Shown in pieces: positions 25,283 through 33,856 of a DNA stretch of 64,000 bases; the first letter of the stretch is position 1, and the number at the start of each line of letters is the position of its first letter. This stretch comes from Paenibacillus_Z sp042653205 (GTDB lineage: Bacteria; Bacillota; Bacilli; Paenibacillales; Paenibacillaceae), in assembly GCF_042653205.1 (NCBI RefSeq), contig NZ_JBHSHY010000004.1:124001-188000 (forward strand), in the 5' to 3' direction. The notes beneath the pieces were generated by a model, which was given only the letters and a program-made list of their open reading frames with translations, made no database searches and was not told the origin of the DNA. The position numbers were made by a program, and so were the translations under genes.

Positions 25283-26050
25283 ATGGAAGCGGCAAAGAAG
25301 CGTTTCTTCACCGACATCAGCGTCATGCTCGGACGTTCCCTGCGCCATGTGTTCCGCAGCATGGATACCATAATCACGGTTACGATCATGCCGATCGCGT
25401 TCATGCTGCTGTTCGTCTATGTGTTCGGCGGCGCCATCCAGGCCGGGACGGACAACTACGTGAATTACCTGCTGCCCGGCATCCTGCTCATGGCGATTGC
25501 GAGCGGCGTGGCGTACACGGCGTACCGCCTGTTTACCGATGTGCAGCGGGGCATCCTCGAGCGGTTTCAGACAATGCCGATATCGCGCTCCGCCTTGATA
25601 TGGGGGCATGTGCTGACTTCGCTGGTGTCCAATGCTATCTCGCTCGCCGTCATCGTGATCGCCGCCTTGGTCATGGGGTTTCGTTCATCCGCCGGGGTGC
25701 TGCCGTGGCTGGCCGTCGCCGGCATCCTTGCCCTGTTTACGCTGGCCCTGACCTGGGTCGCGGCGTTCGCCGGGCTCTCCGCCAAGACGGTGGACGGCGC
25801 GAGCGCCTTCTCCTACCCGATCATCTTCCTGCCCTTCGTCAGCTCGGCGTTCGTGCCGACCGAGTCGATGCCGGCCGTCGTCCGCGTCTTCGCCGACAAC
25901 CAGCCGGTCACCTCGATCGTCAACGCCATCCGGGCGCTGCTGGCGGAACAACCGGTCGGAAGCGGCATCTGGATCGCGCTGGCCTGGTGCATCGGCGTCA
26001 TGACGGCAGCTTATCTGCTTGCCATGCGGGCGTATAAGAGGCGGGTGTAA
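25283..26050 (+). CDS. ABC-2 type exporter permease, DrrB-type
   Basis: 255-residue membrane protein with about six hydrophobic segments: TIITVTIMPIAFMLLFVYVFGGA near 30-55, LLPGILLMAIASGVAYTAYRL and a late IWIALAWCIGVMTAAYLLAM. The central FVSSAFVPTESMP is characteristic of ABC-2 drug exporters. Its ATG follows the ATPase stop without a gap, indicating strict coupling. The exported compound is unknown. Confidence 0.9.
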   Translation: MEAAKKRFFTDISVMLGRSLRHVFRSMDTIITVTIMPIAFMLLFVYVFGGAIQAGTDNYVNYLLPGILLMAIASGVAYTAYRLFTDVQRGILERFQTMPISRSALIWGHVLTSLVSNAISLAVIVIAALVMGFRSSAGVLPWLAVAGILALFTLALTWVAAFAGLSAKTVDGASAFSYPIIFLPFVSSAFVPTESMPAVVRVFADNQPVTSIVNAIRALLAEQPVGSGIWIALAWCIGVMTAAYLLAMRAYKRRV

Positions 26051-26091
26051 ACGCACGGCCGGCTTGCAGAGACCGTTCCTGGATACGGGAA

Positions 26092-26155
26092 GCATTACTT
26101 TCGGCATTGCCCATGAAGATCGTCATGCGCAATGTCCGAAAGCGATGCTTTTTTT
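26092..26155 (+). terminator. Terminator of the pentapeptide/ABC operon
   Basis: Long imperfect stem: GCATTACTTTCGGCATTGC at 26092 pairs with a near-complement ending at 26148, followed by T7. Confidence 0.85.
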
Positions 26156-26249
26156 AATGCAGAGTCATGACCTTTCACAGATTTGGCATTCCGTCCTCCT
26201 TAGTAAGATCGAAGTGAGAACCAATACACCTATAGCAGGAGGGAATGCG

Positions 26250-27332
26250 ATGTTTGGACATCATTCGAGACGGCCGGCCAGAGGCGCGGCGCTGGCGCTG
26301 ATTGCGTCGATGCTGCTGCTCGTACTGTCGGCCTGCGCGCAGCGCGACGATCGGCAAGGCGGTGAGCGTGCTGCCGGGATCCATGCGGATAACGTGGCCT
26401 ACACCACGGCAAGCAAGCCGGCGGCCGCCAAGGCGTATTCCGACGAGGAGCTGGTCAAAGAGCTTCCGGGCTTCAAGAACGGCTACAAGAAAGTGAACGG
26501 CGTCAAGCTTCACTACGTCGAGGGCGGGAAGGGCGAGCCGCTGTTTATACTGCCGGGCTGGCCCGTAACGTGGTATTCGTTTCGCAGCATGATGCCGGAG
26601 CTGTCCAAGTACTATCATCTGTACGTCGTGGAATACCGCGGCATGGGCAGCTCGGACAAGCCGCAATCGGGGTATGATAAGAAGACGATGGCCGCGGATA
26701 TTCATGCTTTGGCCCAAGCGCTCGGATACGAGCGCATCTATATCGCCGGGCACGATATCGGCGCGACGATCGCCTACGCTTACGCGGCCAATTACCCGCA
26801 AGCCACGAAGAAAGTCTTGCTGATGGATGCTTCCCATCCGAACGAGAATTTCTTGAACATCCCGATTTTGCCGCCGGCGGGCGTCTACGACGAGAGCAAC
26901 CCCGAGCGGGCTAAGTTCTACTGGTGGTTTGCCGTCAACACGATCCCGGGCTTGTCGGAGCAGCTGCTGCAGGGCAAGCAGCTCGATCTCGTCTACAATT
27001 GGATTTACGATTACATGGGCTATACCAAGGATGCGCTCAGCAAGAAGGAACGCGAGGTGTACCTCGCAGCCTATTCCCAGCCCGACGCGCTTCGCGCGGG
27101 GAACGAATGGTACAAGACGTTCAGGGAAGATATCGAGACGTTCAAGACCTACCCGCCGCTGTCCGTACCCGCGCTCGGCATCGCCGGCGTGTCCGGTTAC
27201 GGCATGCTCGAGCAATTCTTGTCCGAGCATGCGCCGAATTCAAGGACAGTGAAGCTGGAGAAGACCGGGCATTGGATCATGGAGGAGAACCCGCAGGCCG
27301 CCGCTCGGCTGTTCAGATCGTTTTTCCGGTAG
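26250..27332 (+). CDS. Alpha/beta-hydrolase lipoprotein (epoxide-hydrolase-like)
   Basis: 360 residues. The signal peptide ends in LVLSAC, so the protein is probably a lipoprotein. The alpha/beta-hydrolase core follows: oxyanion region LFILPGWPVTWYSFRSM, nucleophile elbow GHDIGAT with Asp as expected for epoxide hydrolase/dehalogenase types, and a late catalytic His in KTGHWIMEENP. The helical cap is between about 200 and 290. ATG 26250 is chosen for GCAGGAGGG six bases upstream; upstream in-frame sequence belongs to the terminator. It is convergent with another alpha/beta hydrolase at 27450. Confidence 0.87.
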   Translation: MFGHHSRRPARGAALALIASMLLLVLSACAQRDDRQGGERAAGIHADNVAYTTASKPAAAKAYSDEELVKELPGFKNGYKKVNGVKLHYVEGGKGEPLFILPGWPVTWYSFRSMMPELSKYYHLYVVEYRGMGSSDKPQSGYDKKTMAADIHALAQALGYERIYIAGHDIGATIAYAYAANYPQATKKVLLMDASHPNENFLNIPILPPAGVYDESNPERAKFYWWFAVNTIPGLSEQLLQGKQLDLVYNWIYDYMGYTKDALSKKEREVYLAAYSQPDALRAGNEWYKTFREDIETFKTYPPLSVPALGIAGVSGYGMLEQFLSEHAPNSRTVKLEKTGHWIMEENPQAAARLFRSFFR

Positions 27333-27356
27333 CTCGAACGGGCTGCAATTCAGTAG

Positions 27357-27392
27357 GCAAAGGCAGCGATCACCCGCGATCGCTGCCTTTGC
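27357..27392. terminator. Bidirectional hairpin between converging hydrolase genes
   Basis: Perfect 15-bp stem GCAAAGGCAGCGATC / GATCGCTGCCTTTGC with a 6-base loop; T-runs are short on both sides. Confidence 0.7.
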
Positions 27393-27449
27393 TATGCCGC
27401 TTATGAAGATCTCGGCCGGTACGGAACCTCCGTATCGGCGTCCCGGCGT

Positions 27450-28403
27450 TTAAGGGTTCACGAACTTCACGATTTCCTCGTTGAATTTCGCTTTCTCTTC
27501 ATAGAAGAGACCGTGGCCGCTGTTCTGGAACGGGACGAGCGTCGAGTTCCGGATGCCGTGGTGCAGCTGCTCCGCGATGGCGAACGGAACCGCCTTGTCA
27601 TGTACGCCGTGCAAAATCAGCGTAGGCACGCCGATCGTTTTCAGTCCGGCGCGCAGATCCGTGTCCGCGACCGATTGGATGCTTTCGATCGTGGCGCGGG
27701 CATCCGAGGACTGGCCCATCTGATCGAACCAGGCGCGGAAAGCCGGGCTCGGCTGCTTGTAGAAGAAATCGTCGCCGAAGCTCTTCAGCATGTTCGGGCG
27801 GTCCGCCTTCAAGTTGGCCACGATGTTGGCGATATCCTTCTGCGTGATACCGTACGGATAGCCGTCGCGCTGGCTCCAGCTCGGGGAAGCGGCTCCGAAC
27901 AGCATCAGCTTGGACACCGCGTGTCCTTTATGCCGGATCATGTAGTTCGTCGCCACCGTGCCGCCCATCGAGAAGCCGGCCAGCGTCACGTCCTTCAATT
28001 CCAGCTTGTCGATGACCTGGCGCACGTCGTCCGCGAAGGTGTCCATATCGTAGCCGTCGTACGGGCGGTCGGACTTGCCGAAGCCGCGCAGGTCGATGCC
28101 GATGAAGCGAATTCCTTTCTTAGGCAGCTCGGTCTCTTGGTATTCGTACATCTCGTGATTGGCCGGCCAGCCGTGGATGAAGACGACCGGCTTGCCTTCG
28201 CCGACGTCCTCGACGTACAGCTTCACGTTGTTGCCGACCGTGATGTAGTGGCCGCTGCTCGTGTTCACGACGCCGGCCGTATAATGCTGCGCTTCCGCGA
28301 CCGGCGATTTCGCGAGGCTCGCTCCGATGCCCGCTCCCGTGCCGATCAGCGCGACCGCCAGCGACAGCGTCATGACCTTTTTGCTTGTAAAGTTTCTCAT
28401 CAT
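27450..28403 (-). CDS. Secreted alpha/beta hydrolase (chloroperoxidase/esterase-like)
   Basis: 317 residues with a signal peptide ending near AEA-QH (residue 38). Alpha/beta-hydrolase motifs are VVFIHGWPANHEMY, nucleophile GFSMGGTVA, acid in ILHGVHDKAVPF and late His in NSGHGLFYEE, matching cofactor-free haloperoxidase/esterases. GAGGAGG precedes ATGATG, so either ATG may start it. It is divergent from trxB. A TTGACA-18-TATTAT promoter and two palindromes of the set shared with trxB lie upstream, which suggests organic-peroxide or redox control by the OhrR-type regulator at 30389. Confidence 0.87.
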   Translation of the reverse strand: MMRNFTSKKVMTLSLAVALIGTGAGIGASLAKSPVAEAQHYTAGVVNTSSGHYITVGNNVKLYVEDVGEGKPVVFIHGWPANHEMYEYQETELPKKGIRFIGIDLRGFGKSDRPYDGYDMDTFADDVRQVIDKLELKDVTLAGFSMGGTVATNYMIRHKGHAVSKLMLFGAASPSWSQRDGYPYGITQKDIANIVANLKADRPNMLKSFGDDFFYKQPSPAFRAWFDQMGQSSDARATIESIQSVADTDLRAGLKTIGVPTLILHGVHDKAVPFAIAEQLHHGIRNSTLVPFQNSGHGLFYEEKAKFNEEIVKFVNP

Positions 28404-28488
28404 CTATTCCTCCTCAGAATGGTGGGTTCCGCGAACCGCCTGTCCTCGCCTGCGTTGCCGTGGAAAGTTTTGGCTCATCCGCATCCCT

Positions 28489-28518
28489 ATAATAATTTGC
28501 TAACAAATGATTTGTCAA
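28489..28518 (-). promoter_or_regulatory. Promoter of the secreted hydrolase gene
   Basis: Minus-strand TTGACA (28518-28513), 18 bases, TATTAT (28494-28489). Palindromes 28495-28508 and 28510-28523 fill the spacer and cover the -35. Confidence 0.65.
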
Positions 28519-28523
28519 CAAAT
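28495..28523. promoter_or_regulatory. Tandem pair of 14-bp palindromes, hydrolase side
   Basis: ATTTGC-TA-ACAAAT (28495-28508), one base, ATTTGT-CA-ACAAAT (28510-28523). They match the consensus of the pair before trxB. Confidence 0.75.
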
Positions 28524-28681
28524 TAATTGAACGAATTTGGCTCGAGAAGCGCTCTAATGAAGCGTTGAAAATGACGGATTCGGCCGCGTGGGGGCCGCCG
28601 TTTTTTGTCTTTCATATAGGCGTTTCAAATCGGTTTCGCAGCCAGGCCGGCGCATAGGCGGTATTTGTTTGTTTAAAATTA

Positions 28682-28740
28682 ATTTGTTGACAAACTAGTA
28701 TGCGGCAGATATGATGGGTTCATAAAGTTTGTACACAAAT
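28682..28740. promoter_or_regulatory. Pair of 14-bp palindromes, trxB side
   Basis: ATTTGT-TG-ACAAAC (28682-28695) overlapping the -35, and GTTTGT-AC-ACAAAT (28727-28740) downstream of the -10. Confidence 0.75.
28687..28715 (+). promoter_or_regulatory. Sigma-A promoter of trxB
   Basis: TTGACA (28687-28692), 17 bases, TATGAT (28710-28715). Confidence 0.85.
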
Positions 28741-28773
28741 GATTAGTGAGCAAGCGAAGCTGAGGAGGAATTC

Positions 28774-29703
28774 ATGATGCATCATCAAACGGTTATTATC
28801 GGAACGGGTCCCGCAGGATTCACGGCGGCCATCTACTTGGCGCGGGCGAACCTGTCTCCGCTCGTGATCGAAGGGCCGCAGCCGGGCGGGCAACTGACGA
28901 CGACGACGGAAGTCGAGAACTTCCCCGGGTTTCCGGAGGGGATCACGGGGCCGGAGCTGATGGAGAACATGCGCAAGCAAGCCGAGCGGTTCGGCGCGCG
29001 CATTCAAACCGGCTACGTAACCCGCGTGGACGTATCGAAGCGCCCGTTCACCCTGTACCTCGAAGGCGGCACCGAGATAACGGCGGACGCGGTCATCCTG
29101 TCGACCGGCGCTTCCGCGAATATGGCCGGCATTCCCGGAGAAGCGGAGAACATCGGCCGGGGCGTCAGCACATGCGCGACCTGCGACGGGTTCTTCTTCC
29201 GGAACAAGAAGATCATCGTCATCGGCGGCGGCGACACCGCGATGGAGGAAGCGCAGTTTCTGACGCGGTTCGCTTCCGAGGTCCGTATCGTGCACCGCAG
29301 GGAGGAGCTTCGGGCTTCCCGAATCATGCAGGACCGCGCGCGCGCCAACGCGAAAATCGCGTGGAGCCTGAACGCGGCCCCGCTCGAAGTGCTGTCCGGC
29401 GACAAAGGGGTAACCGCGCTCAAAGTTCGCAATAACGCGACGGGAGAGGAGGAGCTCCTCGAGGCCGACGGGATCTTCCTCGCGATCGGCCATCGTCCGA
29501 ACACCGGCTTCCTGGGCGGTCAGATCCGTACCGACGCGCACGGCTACGTGGACGTCGTCCCGGGTACGTCCCGCACGAATGTTCCCGGCGTATTCGCCTG
29601 CGGCGACGTCATGGACCCGATCTACCGTCAGGCGATCACGTCGGCGGGCAGCGGCTGCAAAGCGGCGCTGGATTGCGAGAACTTCTTGTTCGAGCAGCAA
29701 TAA
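28774..29703 (+). CDS. trxB: Thioredoxin reductase-like flavoprotein
   Basis: 309-residue FAD/NADPH disulfide reductase. The FAD Rossmann motif is VIIGTGPAGFTAAIYLARA, the redox centre CATC is Cys134-Cys137 followed by DG, the NADPH motif is IIVIGGGDTAMEEAQFL, and the C-terminal FAD motif is GVFACGDVMDPIYRQAITSAGSGC. All are standard for the low-Mr TrxB family. GAGGAGG five bases before the ATG fixes the start. It heads a redox cluster with tpx and ohrR and would reduce thioredoxin for the peroxidase. It may be a second trxB, as Firmicutes usually keep the main copy elsewhere. Confidence 0.93.
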   Translation: MMHHQTVIIGTGPAGFTAAIYLARANLSPLVIEGPQPGGQLTTTTEVENFPGFPEGITGPELMENMRKQAERFGARIQTGYVTRVDVSKRPFTLYLEGGTEITADAVILSTGASANMAGIPGEAENIGRGVSTCATCDGFFFRNKKIIVIGGGDTAMEEAQFLTRFASEVRIVHRREELRASRIMQDRARANAKIAWSLNAAPLEVLSGDKGVTALKVRNNATGEEELLEADGIFLAIGHRPNTGFLGGQIRTDAHGYVDVVPGTSRTNVPGVFACGDVMDPIYRQAITSAGSGCKAALDCENFLFEQQ

Positions 29704-29787
29704 GGCTTAGTTAAACAGGTAAGACTCGTGCATACCGTTACGTAATATACAAATCTTCTCAACTATGATCTGATGGAGGTATTTCTC

Positions 29788-30309
29788 ATGACACAAGAAC
29801 GCATCGGCAAAGCAACGGCAGGCGGACAACCGATCACGCTGGTCGGCCCGGAATTGAAAGCCGGGGACAAAGCGCCCGACTTCACCGTCAACAAGGATCT
29901 CATGACCGAAGCGAGCCTATCCGATTACAATGGCCTGATCAAGCTCATATCCGTCGTGCCCTCGCTGGATACCGACGTATGCGACGCGCAAACGCGCCGG
30001 TTCAATCAAGAAGCGTCCAAGCTGGGCGACGGCGTGGTCGTCCTGACGATCTCGGTCGACCTGCCGTTCGCGCAGAGCCGGTTCTGCACGACCGCCGGCA
30101 TCGACCGCGTCGTCACCTTGTCGGATTACAAGCATCGTGCCTTCGGCGCGGCTTATGGCGTGCTGATCCAAGAGCTGCAGCTGGACCAACGGGCGATCTT
30201 TATCGTCGATGCCGACGATACCGTCCGTTACGTCGAATATGTGAGCGAGCTGTCGGATCATCCGGACTACGGCGCCGCGCTTTCGGCCCTGCGCAGCCTC
30301 GCCGAGTAA
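29788..30309 (+). CDS. tpx: Thiol peroxidase
   Basis: 173-residue atypical 2-Cys peroxiredoxin: peroxidatic Cys in VPSLDTDVCDAQTRRF near residue 60, resolving Cys in RFCTTAGIDRV near residue 94, within the usual thioredoxin fold (LKAGDKAPDFTV at the start). It reduces alkyl and hydrogen peroxides using thioredoxin. ATG 29788 is preferred because TGGAGGT lies 8 bases upstream; ATG 29773 overlaps that site. The gap to trxB is 84 bases without a terminator. Confidence 0.94.
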   Translation: MTQERIGKATAGGQPITLVGPELKAGDKAPDFTVNKDLMTEASLSDYNGLIKLISVVPSLDTDVCDAQTRRFNQEASKLGDGVVVLTISVDLPFAQSRFCTTAGIDRVVTLSDYKHRAFGAAYGVLIQELQLDQRAIFIVDADDTVRYVEYVSELSDHPDYGAALSALRSLAE

Positions 30310-30388
30310 TCATTGTTTTTTTGGATAAGGGATTGTAAGATGAAGGGCGACGGACATGCGGCAGTTAACGTGAGAGGAGGGATGCGCG

Positions 30389-30847
30389 ATGAAGCACGAT
30401 AACCAAGGTTCTCATATCCCGTTGGACGCTCATTTGTGTTTTTCGTTGTATGCTTGCTCGCGGGCGATATTCCGAATGTACCGGCCGCTGCTGGACGAGC
30501 TCGACTTAACCTATCCGCAATACTTGGTACTGCTGGCTCTATGGGAGCACGAGACCATGTCGGTCAAGGAGATAAGCGAACAATTGGTCCTGGATTCCGG
30601 CACGCTCACTCCGATGCTGAAGCGCATGGAAGCCGCGGGACTGATCCGGCGGGAGCGTTCGACGGAAGACGAGCGGGTCCTGCATATCCGGATTACCGGC
30701 AAGGGGATCTCGCTTAAGGAACAAACGACGTGCGTGCCGATGTCGCTGCTCGAAGCGAGCGGGATGACCGAGGCGGAGATCGGCGTGCTGAACGAGGCGA
30801 TCCGGAAGCTGCTCCATAAGGTGAACGAGAAATCGGCGGAAAAATAA
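30389..30847 (+). CDS. ohrR: OhrR-type MarR regulator (organic peroxide sensor)
   Basis: 152-residue winged-helix protein. The N-terminal PLDAHLCFSLYACSRAIFR has Cys17 at the position of the redox-sensing Cys15 of Bacillus OhrR. Tyr residues that hydrogen-bond it are present (LYACSR, FRMYRPLLDELDLTYPQYLVLLALWE). The HTH is SVKEISEQLVLDSGTLTPMLKRMEAAGLI and the wing is RSTEDERVLHIRIT. Oxidation of Cys17 should release DNA. Probable targets are the four palindromes at 28495-28740. Additional Cys23 and a late Cys near 110 could act as resolving thiols. No ohrA is visible in the window. Confidence 0.9.
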   Translation: MKHDNQGSHIPLDAHLCFSLYACSRAIFRMYRPLLDELDLTYPQYLVLLALWEHETMSVKEISEQLVLDSGTLTPMLKRMEAAGLIRRERSTEDERVLHIRITGKGISLKEQTTCVPMSLLEASGMTEAEIGVLNEAIRKLLHKVNEKSAEK

Positions 30848-30850
30848 ACG

Positions 30851-30888
30851 AAAACGAGACGCAGGAGATCCTCCGGCGTCTCGTTTTT
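30851..30888 (+). terminator. Terminator of the trxB-tpx-ohrR cluster
   Basis: 12-bp stem AAAACGAGACGC / GCGTCTCGTTTT followed by further T. The 30889-31150 stretch after it is conspicuously AT-rich from about 31010. Confidence 0.9.
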
Positions 30889-31074
30889 GTTTTCGGCCGG
30901 GCGCATCTGGAAAGCATCTAGGACTCTGTGCTCATTTTGGGCTGGAACGGCTTCCATAATAAGCGATTGCATCGCGAATGAATCGGAACGTAATCGCGGC
31001 GAGTTACTCGAAATTAAGAAAACATTCAATAAATAATGTAAAAATATGTTTTAAAATATCGGATGATCGGCGCA

Positions 31075-31103
31075 TTGTTAAAAAGTAGAAGTATCCTCAT
31101 AGT
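31075..31103 (+). promoter_or_regulatory. Possible promoter of the GH19-GH16-GH25 operon
   Basis: TTGTTA (31075-31080), 17 bases, CATAGT (31098-31103), in an AT-rich leader unlike the surrounding GC-rich DNA. Confidence 0.4.
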
Positions 31104-31150
31104 AATTAAGAGAGTTACTTTCAAAAATTAATTAAATTTCGGAGGTTATC

Positions 31151-32197
31151 ATGTCATCTACGATTAAATCAGCTGCGAATAATACGTTCGTATCGGCGGA
31201 GAACCAAGGCGCGAGCCCGCTCGTCGCCAACCGGCAGGCCGCGCAAGAGTGGGAAATGTTCAATGAGATCCATAACAGCGACGGGACGGTATCATTCCTA
31301 TCGATCGCGAATAACAAATACGTGACGGCGGATCTCAATCAAGAGACGAAGCTGATCGCGCGCGCGACGGCCATTCAAGGCTGGGAGAAGTTCAGGAAGA
31401 TCGACCGTGGCAACGGCAAGGTCGCGCTGCAGGCCATGGCCAATCAGCTGTACGTATGCGCGGATTTGAACAAGGGCGGTGTCTTGTACGCGAACCGGAC
31501 GGCTGCGTCCGGGTGGGAGGAATTTACGATCGCGCAGGCGGGTACGGGGGCAGCCCAGCCGTCGCACCCGAGCGGCGGTGGGTTCATCGTATCGGAATCG
31601 CAGTTCAACCAGATCTATCCGTCCCGCCAATCGTTCTATACGTATGCCGGATTTACCGCGGCGCTCGGCGCTTATCCCGGCTTCGCGAATACAGGCGACG
31701 ACACGATGCGCAAGCAGGAAGCGGCGGCGTTCCTGGCCAACGTCTATCACGAGACGGGCGGCCTGTACTACATTAACGAGGCGAATACCGCGAATTACCC
31801 GCATTATGCGGACTATGGCAACACCCGCTATCCCGTCGAGCCGGGCAAGCAATATTACGGCCGGGGACCGCTGCAAATCAGCTGGAACTATAACTACGGC
31901 GCGGCTGGCGAGGCGCTGGGGCTCCCGCTGCTGAAGAATCCGGACTTGGTCGCCCAAGATTCGTCCGTCGCCTGGAAGACGGCGCTGTGGTTCTGGAACA
32001 CGCAGACCGGTGCCGGATCGATGACCTGCCATGACGCCATGGTGAAATCGCGCGGATTCGGCGAGACGATCCGCACGATCAACGGCGCGCTCGAGTGCAA
32101 CCGCGGAGGCGGAGGACCGGTCCAAAGCCGAGTTGACCAGTACAAGCGCATTTGTTCGATTTTGGGCGTCGCGCCGGGCAATAACCTGTCCTGTTAA
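31151..32197 (+). CDS. GH19 chitinase/endolysin with N-terminal beta-trefoil, no signal peptide
   Basis: 348 residues. Residues 1-130 form three related repeats (NNTFVSAENQGASPLVANRQAA, NNKYVTADLNQETKLIARATA, NQLYVCADLNKGGVLYANRTA), a fascin/beta-trefoil-like carbohydrate-binding module. A Pro/Ser/Gly linker leads to a GH19 domain (150-348) with catalytic Glu201 in ANVYHETGGLYYINE, and YYGRGPLQISWNYNYGAAG. GH19 enzymes cleave chitin or act as endolysins on peptidoglycan. The N-terminus (MSSTIKSAANN) is not a signal peptide. GGAGG sits eight bases before the ATG. First gene of a three-hydrolase operon. Confidence 0.9.
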   Translation: MSSTIKSAANNTFVSAENQGASPLVANRQAAQEWEMFNEIHNSDGTVSFLSIANNKYVTADLNQETKLIARATAIQGWEKFRKIDRGNGKVALQAMANQLYVCADLNKGGVLYANRTAASGWEEFTIAQAGTGAAQPSHPSGGGFIVSESQFNQIYPSRQSFYTYAGFTAALGAYPGFANTGDDTMRKQEAAAFLANVYHETGGLYYINEANTANYPHYADYGNTRYPVEPGKQYYGRGPLQISWNYNYGAAGEALGLPLLKNPDLVAQDSSVAWKTALWFWNTQTGAGSMTCHDAMVKSRGFGETIRTINGALECNRGGGGPVQSRVDQYKRICSILGVAPGNNLSC

Positions 32198-32247
32198 TCG
32201 CCTTGACCGAAGGCGGCATACCTGACTTAAGAAGAGGAGAGATGACG

Positions 32248-33810
32248 ATGAGCACGGGCAATTGGCGCCTCGTATGGAGCGACGAATTCGACGGCGCGAG
32301 CGGCACGGCTCCGGATCCGGCCAAATGGGGCTACGACATCGGCGGAACCGGCTGGGGGAACAACGAGAAGCAGTATTATACGAACAGCACGAAAAACGCG
32401 TATTTGGACGGCACGGGTCACTTGGTGATTCAAGCGCTCCGGGAAAACACGAACGGCATGCCGTATTCCTCGGCCCGCCTCGTCTCCAATCAGAAGGGCG
32501 ACTGGACGTACGGCCGATTCGAGGTCCGCGCCAAACTGCCTGCGGGGAAAGGCCTGTGGCCCGCCATTTGGATGCTGCCGACCGACTGGGCATACGGCGC
32601 ATGGCCGGTCAGCGGCGAGATCGACATCATGGAGCAGCGCGGCTCGGATCCGCTCACGGTGCACGGCACGATCCACTTCGGCAATCCGTGGAAGTATATC
32701 GGCTCGAGCTACAGGCTGCCGGACGCGGGCTACCACGTGTACGCGGTGGAGTGGGAGCCGAACGAAATCCGCTGGTACGTGGACGGGAACCTGTATCAGA
32801 CGCGCAATGCTTCGGAGTGGTACAGCTCGGGCGGCGGCAGCCCGGCGCCGTTCAACAAGCGGTTCCATTTCCTGCTGAACGTGGCCGTGGGCGGCAATTT
32901 CGACGGCGATCCGGATAACGCGACCGTATTTCCGCAGACGATGCTCGTCGATTACGTCCGCGTGTACGAACGCGACGCGAATGCGGCGCCGGCGCCCGTG
33001 ACGATTCCCGGCCGCATCGAGGCCGAGAGCTTCAGCGCGATGAACGGCGTACAGCTCGAAGGCACGACCGATGCCGGCGGCGGCCAGAACGTCGGCTATA
33101 TCGATGCCGGCGATTGGATGGAGTATAAGCTGAACGTTCCCGCGGCGGGCCGCTACACGGTGCAGTACCGGGTCGCGAGTCCGGTCGCGACCGGCCAGAT
33201 TCAATTGAAAGCGGGCGAGACGGTGCTCGCGACGACGGCCGTGCCGAATACGGGCGGCTGGCAGAATTGGCAGACGGTCCAGACGGCGGCGAATCTCGGC
33301 GCCGGCCAGATCACGCTGCGCGTCTTCGCGAGCGGTGCGGGCTTCAACCTCAATTGGATCGGATTTGCGAAGGCCGAGAGCGCGAATCTATTAAAGAACG
33401 CCGGCTTCGATACGGGCGATTTGGCCAACTGGTTCGAGTGGCATAACCGCGAGCTTGCCCATAAGGTCGACCGGGATCAGCCGTATCAGGGCAGCTTCAA
33501 GCTGACGCACTGGGCAGCCGGCGATTATCAGCAAATCACGGCGCAGACGGTCAGCGTACCGAACGGGCTGTACAAGGCGAGCGTGTGGGTACGCTCGGGC
33601 GGCGGCCAGCGCGCGCTCAAGCTGTATGTCAAGAATTACGGCGGCGCCGAGCTGGGGGCGGACATCGGGACAGGCCCGGTGACGGCGTACACGCACTACA
33701 CGATCGACAACATTCCGGTCACGAACGGACAGATCGAGGTCGGTGTCTACAGTGACGCCAAAGCCGGCAATTGGGCGGCGTTCGACAGCTTCGAGCTCGT
33801 GGGCAAATAA
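32248..33810 (+). CDS. GH16 beta-glucanase with CBM6 and a second beta module, no signal peptide
   Basis: 520 residues. The GH16 fold (1-245) starts WRLVWSDEFDGA and has the catalytic signature GEIDIME with Glu124, Asp126 and Glu129, matching beta-1,3(4)-glucanases (laminarinases). A CBM6 follows (about 255-375: GRIEAESFSAMNGVQLE, GYIDAGDWMEYKLNV), then a CBM4/22-like jellyroll (about 380-520: LLKNAGFDTGDLANWFEW). ATG 32248 is chosen because GAGGAG is 8 bases upstream, versus 2 for ATG 32242. Family members are normally secreted, yet this one starts straight at the mature domain. It lies 50 bases after the GH19 gene. Confidence 0.92.
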   Translation: MSTGNWRLVWSDEFDGASGTAPDPAKWGYDIGGTGWGNNEKQYYTNSTKNAYLDGTGHLVIQALRENTNGMPYSSARLVSNQKGDWTYGRFEVRAKLPAGKGLWPAIWMLPTDWAYGAWPVSGEIDIMEQRGSDPLTVHGTIHFGNPWKYIGSSYRLPDAGYHVYAVEWEPNEIRWYVDGNLYQTRNASEWYSSGGGSPAPFNKRFHFLLNVAVGGNFDGDPDNATVFPQTMLVDYVRVYERDANAAPAPVTIPGRIEAESFSAMNGVQLEGTTDAGGGQNVGYIDAGDWMEYKLNVPAAGRYTVQYRVASPVATGQIQLKAGETVLATTAVPNTGGWQNWQTVQTAANLGAGQITLRVFASGAGFNLNWIGFAKAESANLLKNAGFDTGDLANWFEWHNRELAHKVDRDQPYQGSFKLTHWAAGDYQQITAQTVSVPNGLYKASVWVRSGGGQRALKLYVKNYGGAELGADIGTGPVTAYTHYTIDNIPVTNGQIEVGVYSDAKAGNWAAFDSFELVGK

Positions 33811-33856
33811 TCGCGTATTCGCGCAAGATGAGGCACAAAGGACGGGCAGAAACAGC

